NCBI GenBank assembly: GCA_903894655.1 | Contig: CAITQY010000230.1 | Coordinates: forward strand, 1 to 6,858 | DNA length: 6,858 nt | DNA from: an uncultured Gemmatimonadota bacterium | GTDB taxonomy: Bacteria; Gemmatimonadota; Gemmatimonadetes; Gemmatimonadales; Gemmatimonadaceae | Direction: 5' to 3' | In this document: piece after piece, positions 1 through 6,858 of the stretch | How positions within the stretch are numbered: the first letter of the stretch is position 1 | How the letters are laid out: every line of letters starts with the position of its first letter | Notes under the pieces: generated by a model | Databases searched by the model: none | Told to the model about the DNA's origin: nothing | Seen by the model: only the letters and a program-made list of their open reading frames with translations | Made by a program: the position numbers and the translations under genes

Positions 1-352
1 ATACTACGGCCAAGGTGGCCTTGCCCGTGCCCTGCCCCTTGTCGTTGATCACGATGGGCGCGTAGGCACGTCCACCGCCCACTACCCCACCGCTCTTCTC
101 ACAGGTCCCGGTGTGGATGTGCCACGGGCGCGTGGCCCCCGGCGTATCGTCGGCCAGCGTGACCGCGATCTCGGTCCCGGTGCCATCCTTGGTCGGCGTG
201 ACGGTCGCGGTGCCGTGGGCCTTGCGGCCGTCCTTGCCGGCAAGCGTGGCGGCGTAGTCGGCGAGCGGCCGGGCGAGGGCGAAGAGGACGGCGCTATGGC
301 CGACGAGAGCGGCGCAAAGCGCCATCCAGCGAAAGGTTGTGCGGCGGGGCAT
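1..352 (-). CDS. Secreted CHRD / Cu-Zn-SOD-like domain protein, C-terminus cut by window edge
   Basis: The frame from the ATG at 352 stays open to the left edge, giving 117 visible residues. The N-terminus looks like a signal peptide or membrane anchor: a basic start (MPRRTTFRW) followed by a hydrophobic stretch at about residues 10-27. From about residue 46 it reads as a beta-rich extracellular domain (GTATVTPTKDGTGTEIAVTL) with the signature PWHIHTGTC at residues 76-84 and a Gly-rich segment ending in AYAPIVIND. The HIHxGxC pattern resembles CHRD-type and Cu/Zn superoxide dismutase-like secreted domains. The metal ligands that would separate an enzyme from a non-catalytic relative lie mostly beyond the edge, so activity cannot be judged. 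The start is supported by GGAG six bases upstream. It follows the membrane-protein gene by 32 bases, so it is probably the third gene of the tyrA unit. The existence of the gene is well supported; the family assignment is moderate. Confidence 0.75.
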   Translation of the reverse strand, partial: MPRRTTFRWMALCAALVGHSAVLFALARPLADYAATLAGKDGRKAHGTATVTPTKDGTGTEIAVTLADDTPGATRPWHIHTGTCEKSGGVVGGGRAYAPIVINDKGQGTGKATLAVV

Positions 353-358
353 GGAAGA

Positions 359-362
359 CTCC
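359..362 (-). promoter_or_regulatory. Shine-Dalgarno site of the CHRD-like gene
   Basis: GGAG on the minus strand, six bases before the ATG at 352. It fixes the start of a gene whose end is not visible and lies in the 32-base gap after the preceding gene. Confidence 0.6.
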
Positions 363-384
363 GGATTCGGGACAATCAAGAAAA

Positions 385-813
385 CTACGGACGGCGAGCG
401 GGAGGCCGAGTGGTCGGCGGGCGCTTGGTGGATGGACGTGGGTTGGGCGGTCGCCGAGTGGTGCCGCGGTCGGCACGCACGCCTTCGATGACCAACATCG
501 CGGTGAAGAGCAGTACCGCGACGCAGATAATGGCCAGGAGGGCGCGTGTTCGAGTGGCGCCCGTGGTGATGACGAAGGTCCCGATCAGCACCGGCACGAA
601 GAGCAGCACCACGCGCATCACGAGTCGATCGAACGGACCCGGCACGATCTTCGTAGTGCGCGGCGTGATCCCGAGCCGATGCTCGGCTTCGCCGGCCACG
701 CGGAACGCGCCGTCCTCGATCGCCAGGAACCAGCGCACGGGCGGTACGCGGGTGAGCCGTGCCCGGAGCGTCGCCTTCATGCTGGCCCCAGGTGGCCGTA
801 CGAGTTCGGACAT
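385..813 (-). CDS. Small two-helix membrane protein, translationally coupled to tyrA
   Basis: A 142-residue hypothetical protein; I do not recognise a family. A 60-residue N-terminal part with mixed charge comes first. Two hydrophobic segments follow, at about residues 67-83 (VVLLFVPVLIGTFVI) and 91-110 (ALLAIICVAVLLFTAMLVIE), joined by a short TTGATRTR loop. This looks like a helical hairpin in the inner membrane. The last 30 residues are a basic, Pro/Arg/Thr-rich tail with repeated RPP motifs, probably disordered. Its ATG overlaps the tyrA stop codon by one base (TGATG), and a GGAG lies eight bases upstream inside tyrA, so translation is very likely coupled. An in-frame ATG at 780 is a possible alternative start, but the upstream sequence there is poorer. 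Nothing in the protein links it to tyrosine synthesis, so co-transcription may not mean shared function. Confidence 0.75.
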   Translation of the reverse strand: MSELVRPPGASMKATLRARLTRVPPVRWFLAIEDGAFRVAGEAEHRLGITPRTTKIVPGPFDRLVMRVVLLFVPVLIGTFVITTGATRTRALLAIICVAVLLFTAMLVIEGVRADRGTTRRPPNPRPSTKRPPTTRPPARRP

Positions 814-1946
814 CAGGCGCGCTCCACGATGCGGTCGATGAGGAAGCTGGACTGCTCGAGCGCTTCGGCCGTGAAGTCGCCGAAGAACTCACGCACGTCG
901 GCGAAGAGGCGCGAGAACGCCGCTTGATCACCGCGCGCGAGAATATCGGCGACGTCGTGCACCGACTGCCCGAAGGCCGCCGTGATGTCAGCGGTGCGCG
1001 GATTCCGCATTTCGATGGATCCGTACAGGGCGGGATCCTGGGCGAAATGACGCGCGGCGACGTACAGCTCCAGCAGGTAGGCCGGTGACGTGAACAGCAG
1101 CGTCTCCGCCAGGGGCAACCCGAGGCGGCTGAGCGTGAGCCCATGCACCTGCGTCTGAAAATGCGTCAGCACCTGCACGACCGACATGGCCCGATCGTGC
1201 TGCGTTGCCGTGGTTTCGGTGATCACGAGACCACGGGCGGCGAACGACTGCGCGACCCAATCTCCCCAGATATCGCCGCGGCCACGACAGATCACGACGC
1301 GCTGGCCTTGCAGCGTGTGCACGCTGGGGCCGAACATCGGGTGCGTGCCGACCACGCTGCCGGTGGTGGCCTCGAGCATCGCCTGCAGTGGGGCCTCCTT
1401 CACGCTCGTGACGTCCATGAGCAGCGCGTCCGCGCGCACATGCGGACCAACGGCCCGGATGACCGCATCGGTGGCGTCGATCGGCACGCTGACGACCGTG
1501 ACATCGGCCACGGCGGCGGCTTCCTCGGCGCGCAGCGCGGTGTCGGTGTCGACCAGCAGCAGCCGATGGCCCAAGTCGCCGAAGAGCCGCGCCATGACGC
1601 GGCCGATGCGGCCGTGACCGCCGATGATGGCGATGGTGTAGGCGGCGGCGTCCATCGGTACTTCGGCCCGGAGTGCGGCCTGATGATCCCGACTCGATCG
1701 CATGAGCAACCGGAAAATCGACTCGATCTCCTCGCTGGGGAGACCAAGGTCCCGGGCGCGCTCATTCCGGTCGCGCAGCAACTCGCGCTCGCGACCCGCA
1801 TCGCGGATCTTGAGCCCATGCTGACGCTTGTAGGCGGCCACCTCCGCCACCAGCGCCATGCGCTTCGCCATGATCTGCAACAGGTCACGATCGAGTGCGT
1901 CGATCATGGCGCGTACCACCGGAAGCGGCCGGGGCGTATCAGCCAT
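813..1946 (-). CDS. tyrA: Bifunctional chorismate mutase / prephenate dehydrogenase (T-protein)
   Basis: This cytoplasmic fusion enzyme makes prephenate from chorismate and then oxidises it with NAD+ to 4-hydroxyphenylpyruvate for tyrosine. It has 377 residues; the E. coli T-protein has 373. The AroQ-type mutase domain (about 8-92) aligns at a constant offset of one to the E. coli catalytic residues: R12, R29, K40, R52 and E53 match R11, R28, K39, R51 and E52. A Rossmann domain follows, with IIGGHGRIG at 107-115. The dehydrogenase motif THPMFGP carries H202, matching catalytic H197. H262 matches H257, and R299 in AARHFAQDP matches prephenate-binding R294. I chose the ATG at 1946 because the resulting N-terminus matches the E. 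coli length. GTG codons at 1952 and 1979 would add two or eleven residues, and none of the starts has a clear Shine-Dalgarno site. The stop overlaps the next gene. No separate ACT domain is seen. Confidence 0.95.
   Translation of the reverse strand: MADTPRPLPVVRAMIDALDRDLLQIMAKRMALVAEVAAYKRQHGLKIRDAGRERELLRDRNERARDLGLPSEEIESIFRLLMRSSRDHQAALRAEVPMDAAAYTIAIIGGHGRIGRVMARLFGDLGHRLLLVDTDTALRAEEAAAVADVTVVSVPIDATDAVIRAVGPHVRADALLMDVTSVKEAPLQAMLEATTGSVVGTHPMFGPSVHTLQGQRVVICRGRGDIWGDWVAQSFAARGLVITETTATQHDRAMSVVQVLTHFQTQVHGLTLSRLGLPLAETLLFTSPAYLLELYVAARHFAQDPALYGSIEMRNPRTADITAAFGQSVHDVADILARGDQAAFSRLFADVREFFGDFTAEALEQSSFLIDRIVERA
822..825 (-). promoter_or_regulatory. Shine-Dalgarno site inside tyrA for the coupled membrane protein
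   Basis: GGAG on the minus strand within the last codons of tyrA, eight bases before the ATG at 813. It favours that start over the in-frame ATG at 780. Confidence 0.5.
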
Positions 1947-2211
1947 GAGCACGCCAGTAGACGAGCGCGGCCCGGGCACACGGTGTGTTGCGGGGGCTCG
2001 AAACGAGAGGCATGGTCGCGGGGCTCGGTTGGATCCACGGCATTGGAGTCATCAGTATGAAGCTAGCGCGCACCCGGCGGATCGTCAGGACGACCGCCCT
2101 GTTCAACGACAACAGCCAGAACACGGATGAAAAAGGATGGCGCGGACATCAATCCCTTTTCATCCGTGTTCTTGCTGTTGCCGTTGTAGTTCGCACCGGT
2201 CGTCGACCACA
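1947..2211. other. Intergenic spacer between the mutase gene and tyrA
   Basis: No credible gene lies in these 265 bases. The part next to the mutase stop is occupied by the inverted repeat at 2104-2186. The remainder (1947-2103) is the probable tyrA leader. On the minus strand, CTGACG (2088-2083) and TAGCTT (2065-2060) are spaced by 17 bases and could be a weak promoter. They match the sigma-70 consensus at only four and three of six positions, so this is speculative. The word CGAGCCCC followed by GC occurs twice in the leader (2027-2018, and 2000-1990 with one extra C), and CTCG-TTT-CGAG forms a small inverted repeat at 2007-1997. I see no riboswitch, T-box or leader-peptide attenuator. Confidence 0.55.
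2104..2186 (-). repeat. Long inverted repeat forming a hairpin after the mutase stop codon
   Basis: The arms 2104-2138 and 2152-2186 are 35 bases each and match at 32 positions, around a 13-base loop. The arms are about 46 % GC by direct count, clearly lower than the surrounding genes. Two of the three mismatches (2109/2181 and 2134/2156) are A-C in plus-strand RNA but U-G wobbles in minus-strand RNA; the third (2117/2173) is G-A. A minus-strand transcript could therefore pair 34 of 35 positions. The structure begins 25 bases after the mutase stop, where a transcript-end or mRNA-stabilising element would sit. No U-run follows on either strand, so it is not a textbook intrinsic terminator. The arms contain the word AACACGGATGAAAA. 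A dispersed palindromic repeat family (REP/MITE-like) is an equally good explanation. Confidence 0.85.
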
Positions 2212-3807
<1,596 letters not shown>

Positions 3808-3823
3808 CCCCCCACTGTAGCGA

Positions 3824-4927
3824 TCAGGACGCCGGTGTCGGAGTCGGTGTCGGAGTCGGTGTCGGAGTCGGTGTTGCAGGCCGCGTTCCACGCCGTTCGG
3901 GCATGCCCGGCGCGACATACTGCGGCAGCGGGAACTCGGCCACGGTTTCCACTTCGGCCTTGCTCCCGAGGTAGAGTGGCGTGCGCTCGTGCAGCTCGGT
4001 GGGCTGCACATCGAGAATGCGGCCGTACCCATTCGTGGCCAGACCGCCCGCCTGCTCGGCGATGAAGGCCAACGGATTCGCCTCGTACAGCAGACGCAGC
4101 TTGCCCTTGGGCGACTTCGCATTGGCGGGATAGCAGAACACGCCGCCGCCGAGGAGGTTGCGATGGAAGTCGGCCACGAGCGATCCCACATAGCGCACGT
4201 TCAGCGGCGACCGCTGACCGTCCAACCCGCGATAGCGACGCATGAGCGCACGGGTGGGCTCCGGCCAATCCTGCTCGTAGGCATCGTTCACGGACAGATA
4301 GCGCGCCCGTTCGGGGATCTGGATGTTCGGGTGCGACAGCAGGAATTCACCGATGGAGGGATCGAGAGTGAATCCGTGCGCCCCCTGCCCCGTGGTGTAC
4401 ACCAGCATCGTGCTCGATCCGTAGATCACGTAGCCGGCGGCCACCTGACGGCGACCCGGCTGCAGCATGTCTTCCATCTCGCCGCGCGCGCCACGGGTGA
4501 TCTTCTGGTAGACCGAGAAGATGGTGCCCACGGGCACGTTGACGTCGATGTTGGACGACCCGTCGAGGGGATCGAACAGCAGCACATACTTGCCGGCGCG
4601 GAAGCCTTCCGGGATGTGGATGATGTCCGGCTCCTCTTCGGAGGCCATCGCACACAACCGGCCACCGTGATCGAAGGCCTTGACGATGATCTCGTTGGAG
4701 ATCACGTCGAGCTTCTGCTGTACCTCGCCCTGCACGTTCACGTCGCTGGTGGCGCCAAGAATGTCCGCGAGTCCGGCGCTTCGCACCTTGTTCGCAATCA
4801 TCTTGCCGGCGAGAGCCATGTCGTAGAGGATGCCGGACAATTCGCCGGTAGCCTCGGGGAACATGCGCTCCTGCTCGATGATGAAACGTTCGATCGTGAC
4901 GACGGAGGTCGCAGTATGCCTGACCAC
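3824..4927 (-). CDS. fbp: Fructose-1,6-bisphosphatase, class I, with a Thr-Pro repeat tail
   Basis: This enzyme hydrolyses fructose 1,6-bisphosphate to fructose 6-phosphate in gluconeogenesis. It has 367 residues; about 332-337 is usual. Metal and catalytic residues are present and numbered almost as in pig FBPase: D74, E97, the DPLDGSSN motif at 119-126, and E282 in YEANP. Substrate residues N214, R245, Y246, Y266 and K276 match pig N212, R243, Y244, Y264 and K274. The AMP-site motif TGEL (27-30) and GKYV (112-115, pig K112/Y113) are kept, so allosteric inhibition by AMP is likely; this is inference from the family. The normal fold ends near residue 332. The remaining 35 residues are an extension ending in seven Thr-Pro pairs (352-365) and AS. 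The start is GTG at 4927 with AGGAG seven bases upstream. It is probably co-transcribed with the mutase gene 16 bases downstream. Confidence 0.96.
   Translation of the reverse strand: MVRHTATSVVTIERFIIEQERMFPEATGELSGILYDMALAGKMIANKVRSAGLADILGATSDVNVQGEVQQKLDVISNEIIVKAFDHGGRLCAMASEEEPDIIHIPEGFRAGKYVLLFDPLDGSSNIDVNVPVGTIFSVYQKITRGARGEMEDMLQPGRRQVAAGYVIYGSSTMLVYTTGQGAHGFTLDPSIGEFLLSHPNIQIPERARYLSVNDAYEQDWPEPTRALMRRYRGLDGQRSPLNVRYVGSLVADFHRNLLGGGVFCYPANAKSPKGKLRLLYEANPLAFIAEQAGGLATNGYGRILDVQPTELHERTPLYLGSKAEVETVAEFPLPQYVAPGMPERRGTRPATPTPTPTPTPTPTPAS
3834..3874 (-). repeat. 12-base tandem repeat encoding the FBPase Thr-Pro tail
   Basis: Three identical 12-base units, GGTGTCGGAGTC on the plus strand (3834-3845, 3846-3857, 3858-3869), are followed by five bases of a fourth. 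Each unit consists of two related hexamers. In the fbp frame it reads as alternating ACA-CCG and ACT-CCG codons, giving (Thr-Pro)7. Gain or loss of units keeps the frame, so length polymorphism would lengthen or shorten the tail without breaking the protein. The tract ends 26 bases before the mutase ATG. Confidence 0.95.
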
Positions 4928-5149
4928 GTGTTTACTCCTGGGGGGAGACGGGCGCGCAGGAGCGCCGCAGCAGAGGTTCGCCCGTATCCACGAAGAAATG
5001 GAGCGAGACGCAGGGAAGACGATTGACGCACGCCCCGCGATACGTCACGCGTACGCTGAGACGAGCTGTCGTGGCATGGCGCGATTCCAAACCGCCGGTC
5101 GCACACAGTGCAAACTCGCCTACGTGGGCAAGCTCAGGCAAGAGCCGCG
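4928..5149. other. Intergenic spacer between comEC and fbp
   Basis: These 222 bases hold the fbp leader and no convincing gene. A short hairpin with arms GGCGC and GCGCC around six bases lies at 4951-4966, 12 bases upstream of the fbp ribosome site. No clear terminator follows comEC and no promoter matches sigma-70 well, so it is open whether fbp has its own promoter. The gap length suggests that it does. Confidence 0.5.
4935..4939 (-). promoter_or_regulatory. Shine-Dalgarno site of fbp
   Basis: AGGAG on the minus strand, seven bases before the GTG at 4927. It supports the unusual GTG start over internal codons. Confidence 0.75.
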
Positions 5150-6858
5150 CTACGGACGCCCACTGGCTGAGCGGTCCGGGATGCGCCACCGGTCGCCGTG
5201 AGCGACGGCCTCGAGCCATTGGCCGTTCGTGGAGAGCACCACCGAGCCTTCGAGGTCTGAGCGGAGCAGCGGCACCTGCCGCGCCGCGAATCGTTCGAGC
5301 ACCTCCGGCGACGGGTGCCGGTAGCTATTGCCGGCGCCGACCGACACCAGCCCGAGGAGCGGATTCACGGCGCGCACGAACGCCGCCCCTGAGCTGGTGC
5401 GGCTCCCGTGGTGCCCCAGCTTCAGCACGTCGGCCTGGAGCGCCTCGGCGGGGAAGCGGGACAACAGCCACGCTTCCTCGTCGTCTTCGGCGTCGCCCAT
5501 GAACAGGAATCGACGACGGCCGTACCCGACACGGAGGACGACGGAGGTCTCGTTGGCGTCGTGCTGCGCCGCCGTCCAGCTGGAATCGGGAGCCAGCACG
5601 TCGATCGCCACGCCGTCGAACTGCCAGTGTTGTCCGGGATGGACGCGGCGCCAGAGCTGGCCGCTTTCGCGCAGGGCCATCAACGCGCGGCGATACCCCG
5701 AGCTCGACGTGACGAAGGCCGGCTCCCACCATTGCCGTGGGGCCAGTGCGTGAATCACGCTCGCCGCCCCGCCCACGTGGTCCTCATGGGCGTGCGACAG
5801 AATCATCAGCGCCACAGAACCCCCGCGGCGCTGCACGTACGGTACGACCGCGCGGCGACCGGCGTCGCCACCATCCCACGACGGGCCTGCGTCGATGAGC
5901 ACCCACCGGCCACGCGGCGTACGGAGCGCGAAGGCGTCACCCTGCCCCACATCGATCATGTGCACTTCGAGCACCCCCGACCCCCCGCGCACCGTGGGAA
6001 GCCAAACCGCGGCGACGAGCGCCACCACGGCCACGAGCAGCCATGGGCCGAAGCGGCGCGCGGCCGTGGCCCGCACCAGCGCCACCGAGGCCAGTCCGGC
6101 GCCGATGGCGACCGGCAACGTGGGAGCGACATGCACCACGGCGAATGGGATCGCGGCGGCCGCGGCGGCGATCCGATTGAGGAGCGCGATGGGGAGCGTG
6201 CTGGCGTCGGCGATGACCTGTGCCATGAGCTCGAGCGGCGCGGCCAGGAGCGCGAGAAACAGCGCCGGCTGCAGAAACGCGACGATTGGCCCCGCCAGAA
6301 TGTTGGTCACCGGCGCCACGACGCTCACGCGACCGAACGTCCACGCGATGAGGGGGGCCGTGACGATCGTGGCGACGACGCCGGTGATCGTTTCCCGCAC
6401 CAGCCAGCGCGACAGTCCACGACGGGTGACGAGCCAGCGCTGGACCTGACGGAGCGCCCCGTAGCATGCCCCCACGGGGCCGCCGCGCGACGGGGCCGGC
6501 CGCGACAGGGCGTAGGGCTGCCAACGCCGCAGGATGGCTTTGGCGGCCACCAGCCCCGCCATGCCGCTTACGCTGAGCTGCCAGCCGAGGTCGAGGACGA
6601 CCAACGGCTGCACGGTAGGGATCACGGCGCCCAGCGCCAGGGCGGTCCATTCATGGAGCGGACGCTGCCACATGGTCGAGAGCATCACGGTCAGCAGCAT
6701 GACGGCACTGCGCACCGCGGGCGCCGGCGCGCCCAGCATCGCGACGTAGGCGAGAATGAGCGCGAGCGAGGCGGCCGCGCCGACCGTCGCCGAGAGTCGC
6801 ATCGCCGCGGTAATCGTGAGCAACGCCGAGGCGATGATCGCTACGTGCATGCCGGACA
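5150..6858 (-). CDS. comEC: ComEC/Rec2-type DNA-uptake channel protein, N-terminus cut by window edge
   Basis: ComEC is the inner-membrane channel that carries single-stranded DNA into the cytoplasm during natural transformation. The visible part is 566 residues from the Met codon at 6850. The upstream codons give Ser-Gly before Met-His, the family's SGxH motif, so this Met is internal; the N-terminal OB-like/DUF4131 part lies outside. Counting from that Met, the competence membrane domain spans about 1-290, with several hydrophobic helices, APAVRSAVM (43-51), DLGWQLSVSGMAGL (87-100) and a TNILAGPIV motif near 182. A metallo-beta-lactamase domain follows from about 293: DVGQGDA (300-306), zinc-binding HAHEDH (353-358), GDAE (452-455), HHGS (480-483) and NSYRHP (508-513). 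All expected motifs of the domain are intact, so a nuclease-like activity is possible; this is inference. It ends with TAG at 5152-5150. Confidence 0.93.
   Translation of the reverse strand, partial: SGMHVAIIASALLTITAAMRLSATVGAAASLALILAYVAMLGAPAPAVRSAVMLLTVMLSTMWQRPLHEWTALALGAVIPTVQPLVVLDLGWQLSVSGMAGLVAAKAILRRWQPYALSRPAPSRGGPVGACYGALRQVQRWLVTRRGLSRWLVRETITGVVATIVTAPLIAWTFGRVSVVAPVTNILAGPIVAFLQPALFLALLAAPLELMAQVIADASTLPIALLNRIAAAAAAIPFAVVHVAPTLPVAIGAGLASVALVRATAARRFGPWLLVAVVALVAAVWLPTVRGGSGVLEVHMIDVGQGDAFALRTPRGRWVLIDAGPSWDGGDAGRRAVVPYVQRRGGSVALMILSHAHEDHVGGAASVIHALAPRQWWEPAFVTSSSGYRRALMALRESGQLWRRVHPGQHWQFDGVAIDVLAPDSSWTAAQHDANETSVVLRVGYGRRRFLFMGDAEDDEEAWLLSRFPAEALQADVLKLGHHGSRTSSGAAFVRAVNPLLGLVSVGAGNSYRHPSPEVLERFAARQVPLLRSDLEGSVVLSTNGQWLEAVAHGDRWRIPDRSASGRP

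Noticed and set aside
82..375. 97-codon minus-strand frame at the left edge
   Set aside because: It is Pro/Arg/Ser-rich noise overlapping the frame that starts at 352, which has a signal-like start, a ribosome site and a recognisable HIHTGTC motif.
1143..2060. Long open frame of 305 codons on the plus strand
   Set aside because: It lies antisense to tyrA, whose catalytic motifs are unmistakable. Its translation is low-complexity, His/Arg/Asp/Gly-rich text typical of a GC-rich shadow frame.
1939..2124. 61-codon minus-strand frame in the spacer before tyrA
   Set aside because: It would start inside the inverted repeat and run into the tyrA start. There is no ribosome site and no protein-like pattern.
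2104..2186. Classical Rho-independent terminator
   Set aside because: The stem is much longer and less GC-rich than usual, and no U-run follows on either strand. I kept it as a hairpin repeat of unproven function.
3834..3874. Phase-variation switch by repeat slippage
   Set aside because: The unit is 12 bases (two hexamers), so gain or loss keeps the fbp frame. Only tail length could vary, not an on/off state.
3808..4191. Upstream extension of the mutase frame by 128 codons
   Set aside because: This part overlaps the fbp coding sequence in another frame and reads as Arg/Ser/Pro-rich noise. The family N-terminus fits the ATG at 3807.
3989..5026. Open frame of 345 codons on the plus strand
   Set aside because: It is antisense to fbp, with no recognisable domain and His/Gly/Arg-rich composition. 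It is explained by high GC removing stop codons.
4932..5219. 95-codon minus-strand frame covering the comEC-fbp spacer
   Set aside because: It overlaps the end of comEC, covers the fbp ribosome site, and has no domain-like or membrane-like pattern and no ribosome site of its own that I could see.

Overview
The window is GC-rich bacterial chromosome, densely coding. All six genes I can support lie on the minus strand, so in transcription order they read from right to left. Both edge genes are cut by the window. The gene set, the high GC, the methylmalonyl-CoA mutase catalytic chain without a B12 domain and the CHRD-like secreted protein all fit a Gemmatimonadota-type organism (Gemmatimonas relatives). 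This is an inference from gene style; no marker gene is present to prove it.

Layout in transcription order. (1) 6858-5150: comEC, the DNA-uptake channel, with its N-terminus outside the window. It keeps its competence membrane domain and an intact metallo-beta-lactamase domain. (2) A 222-base spacer. (3) 4927-3824: fbp, class I fructose-1,6-bisphosphatase, starting at GTG behind a good Shine-Dalgarno site. It ends in an unusual (Thr-Pro)7 tail encoded by a 12-base tandem repeat. (4) Sixteen bases later, 3807-2212: the catalytic chain of methylmalonyl-CoA mutase, probably co-transcribed with fbp. (5) A 265-base spacer holding a long, nearly perfect inverted repeat (2104-2186) just after the mutase stop codon. 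(6) 1946-813: a fused chorismate mutase-prephenate dehydrogenase (tyrA, T-protein). (7) 813-385: a small two-helix membrane protein whose ATG overlaps the tyrA stop codon. (8) 352-1: the start of a secreted CHRD/Cu-Zn-SOD-like protein, which runs off the left edge.

The likely transcription units are comEC; fbp-mutase, ending near the hairpin; and tyrA-membrane protein-CHRD-like protein. The first two metabolic genes join gluconeogenesis with entry of propionyl-CoA carbon (methylmalonyl-CoA to succinyl-CoA). That is a sensible pairing for growth on organic acids, amino acids or fatty acids. tyrA serves tyrosine biosynthesis.

I found no defence system, mobile element, CRISPR array, tRNA or rRNA. 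This is mostly an ordinary metabolic region. The points most worth a second look are the strand-biased hairpin after the mutase gene, the repeat-encoded tail of FBPase, and the enteric-style fused T-protein.
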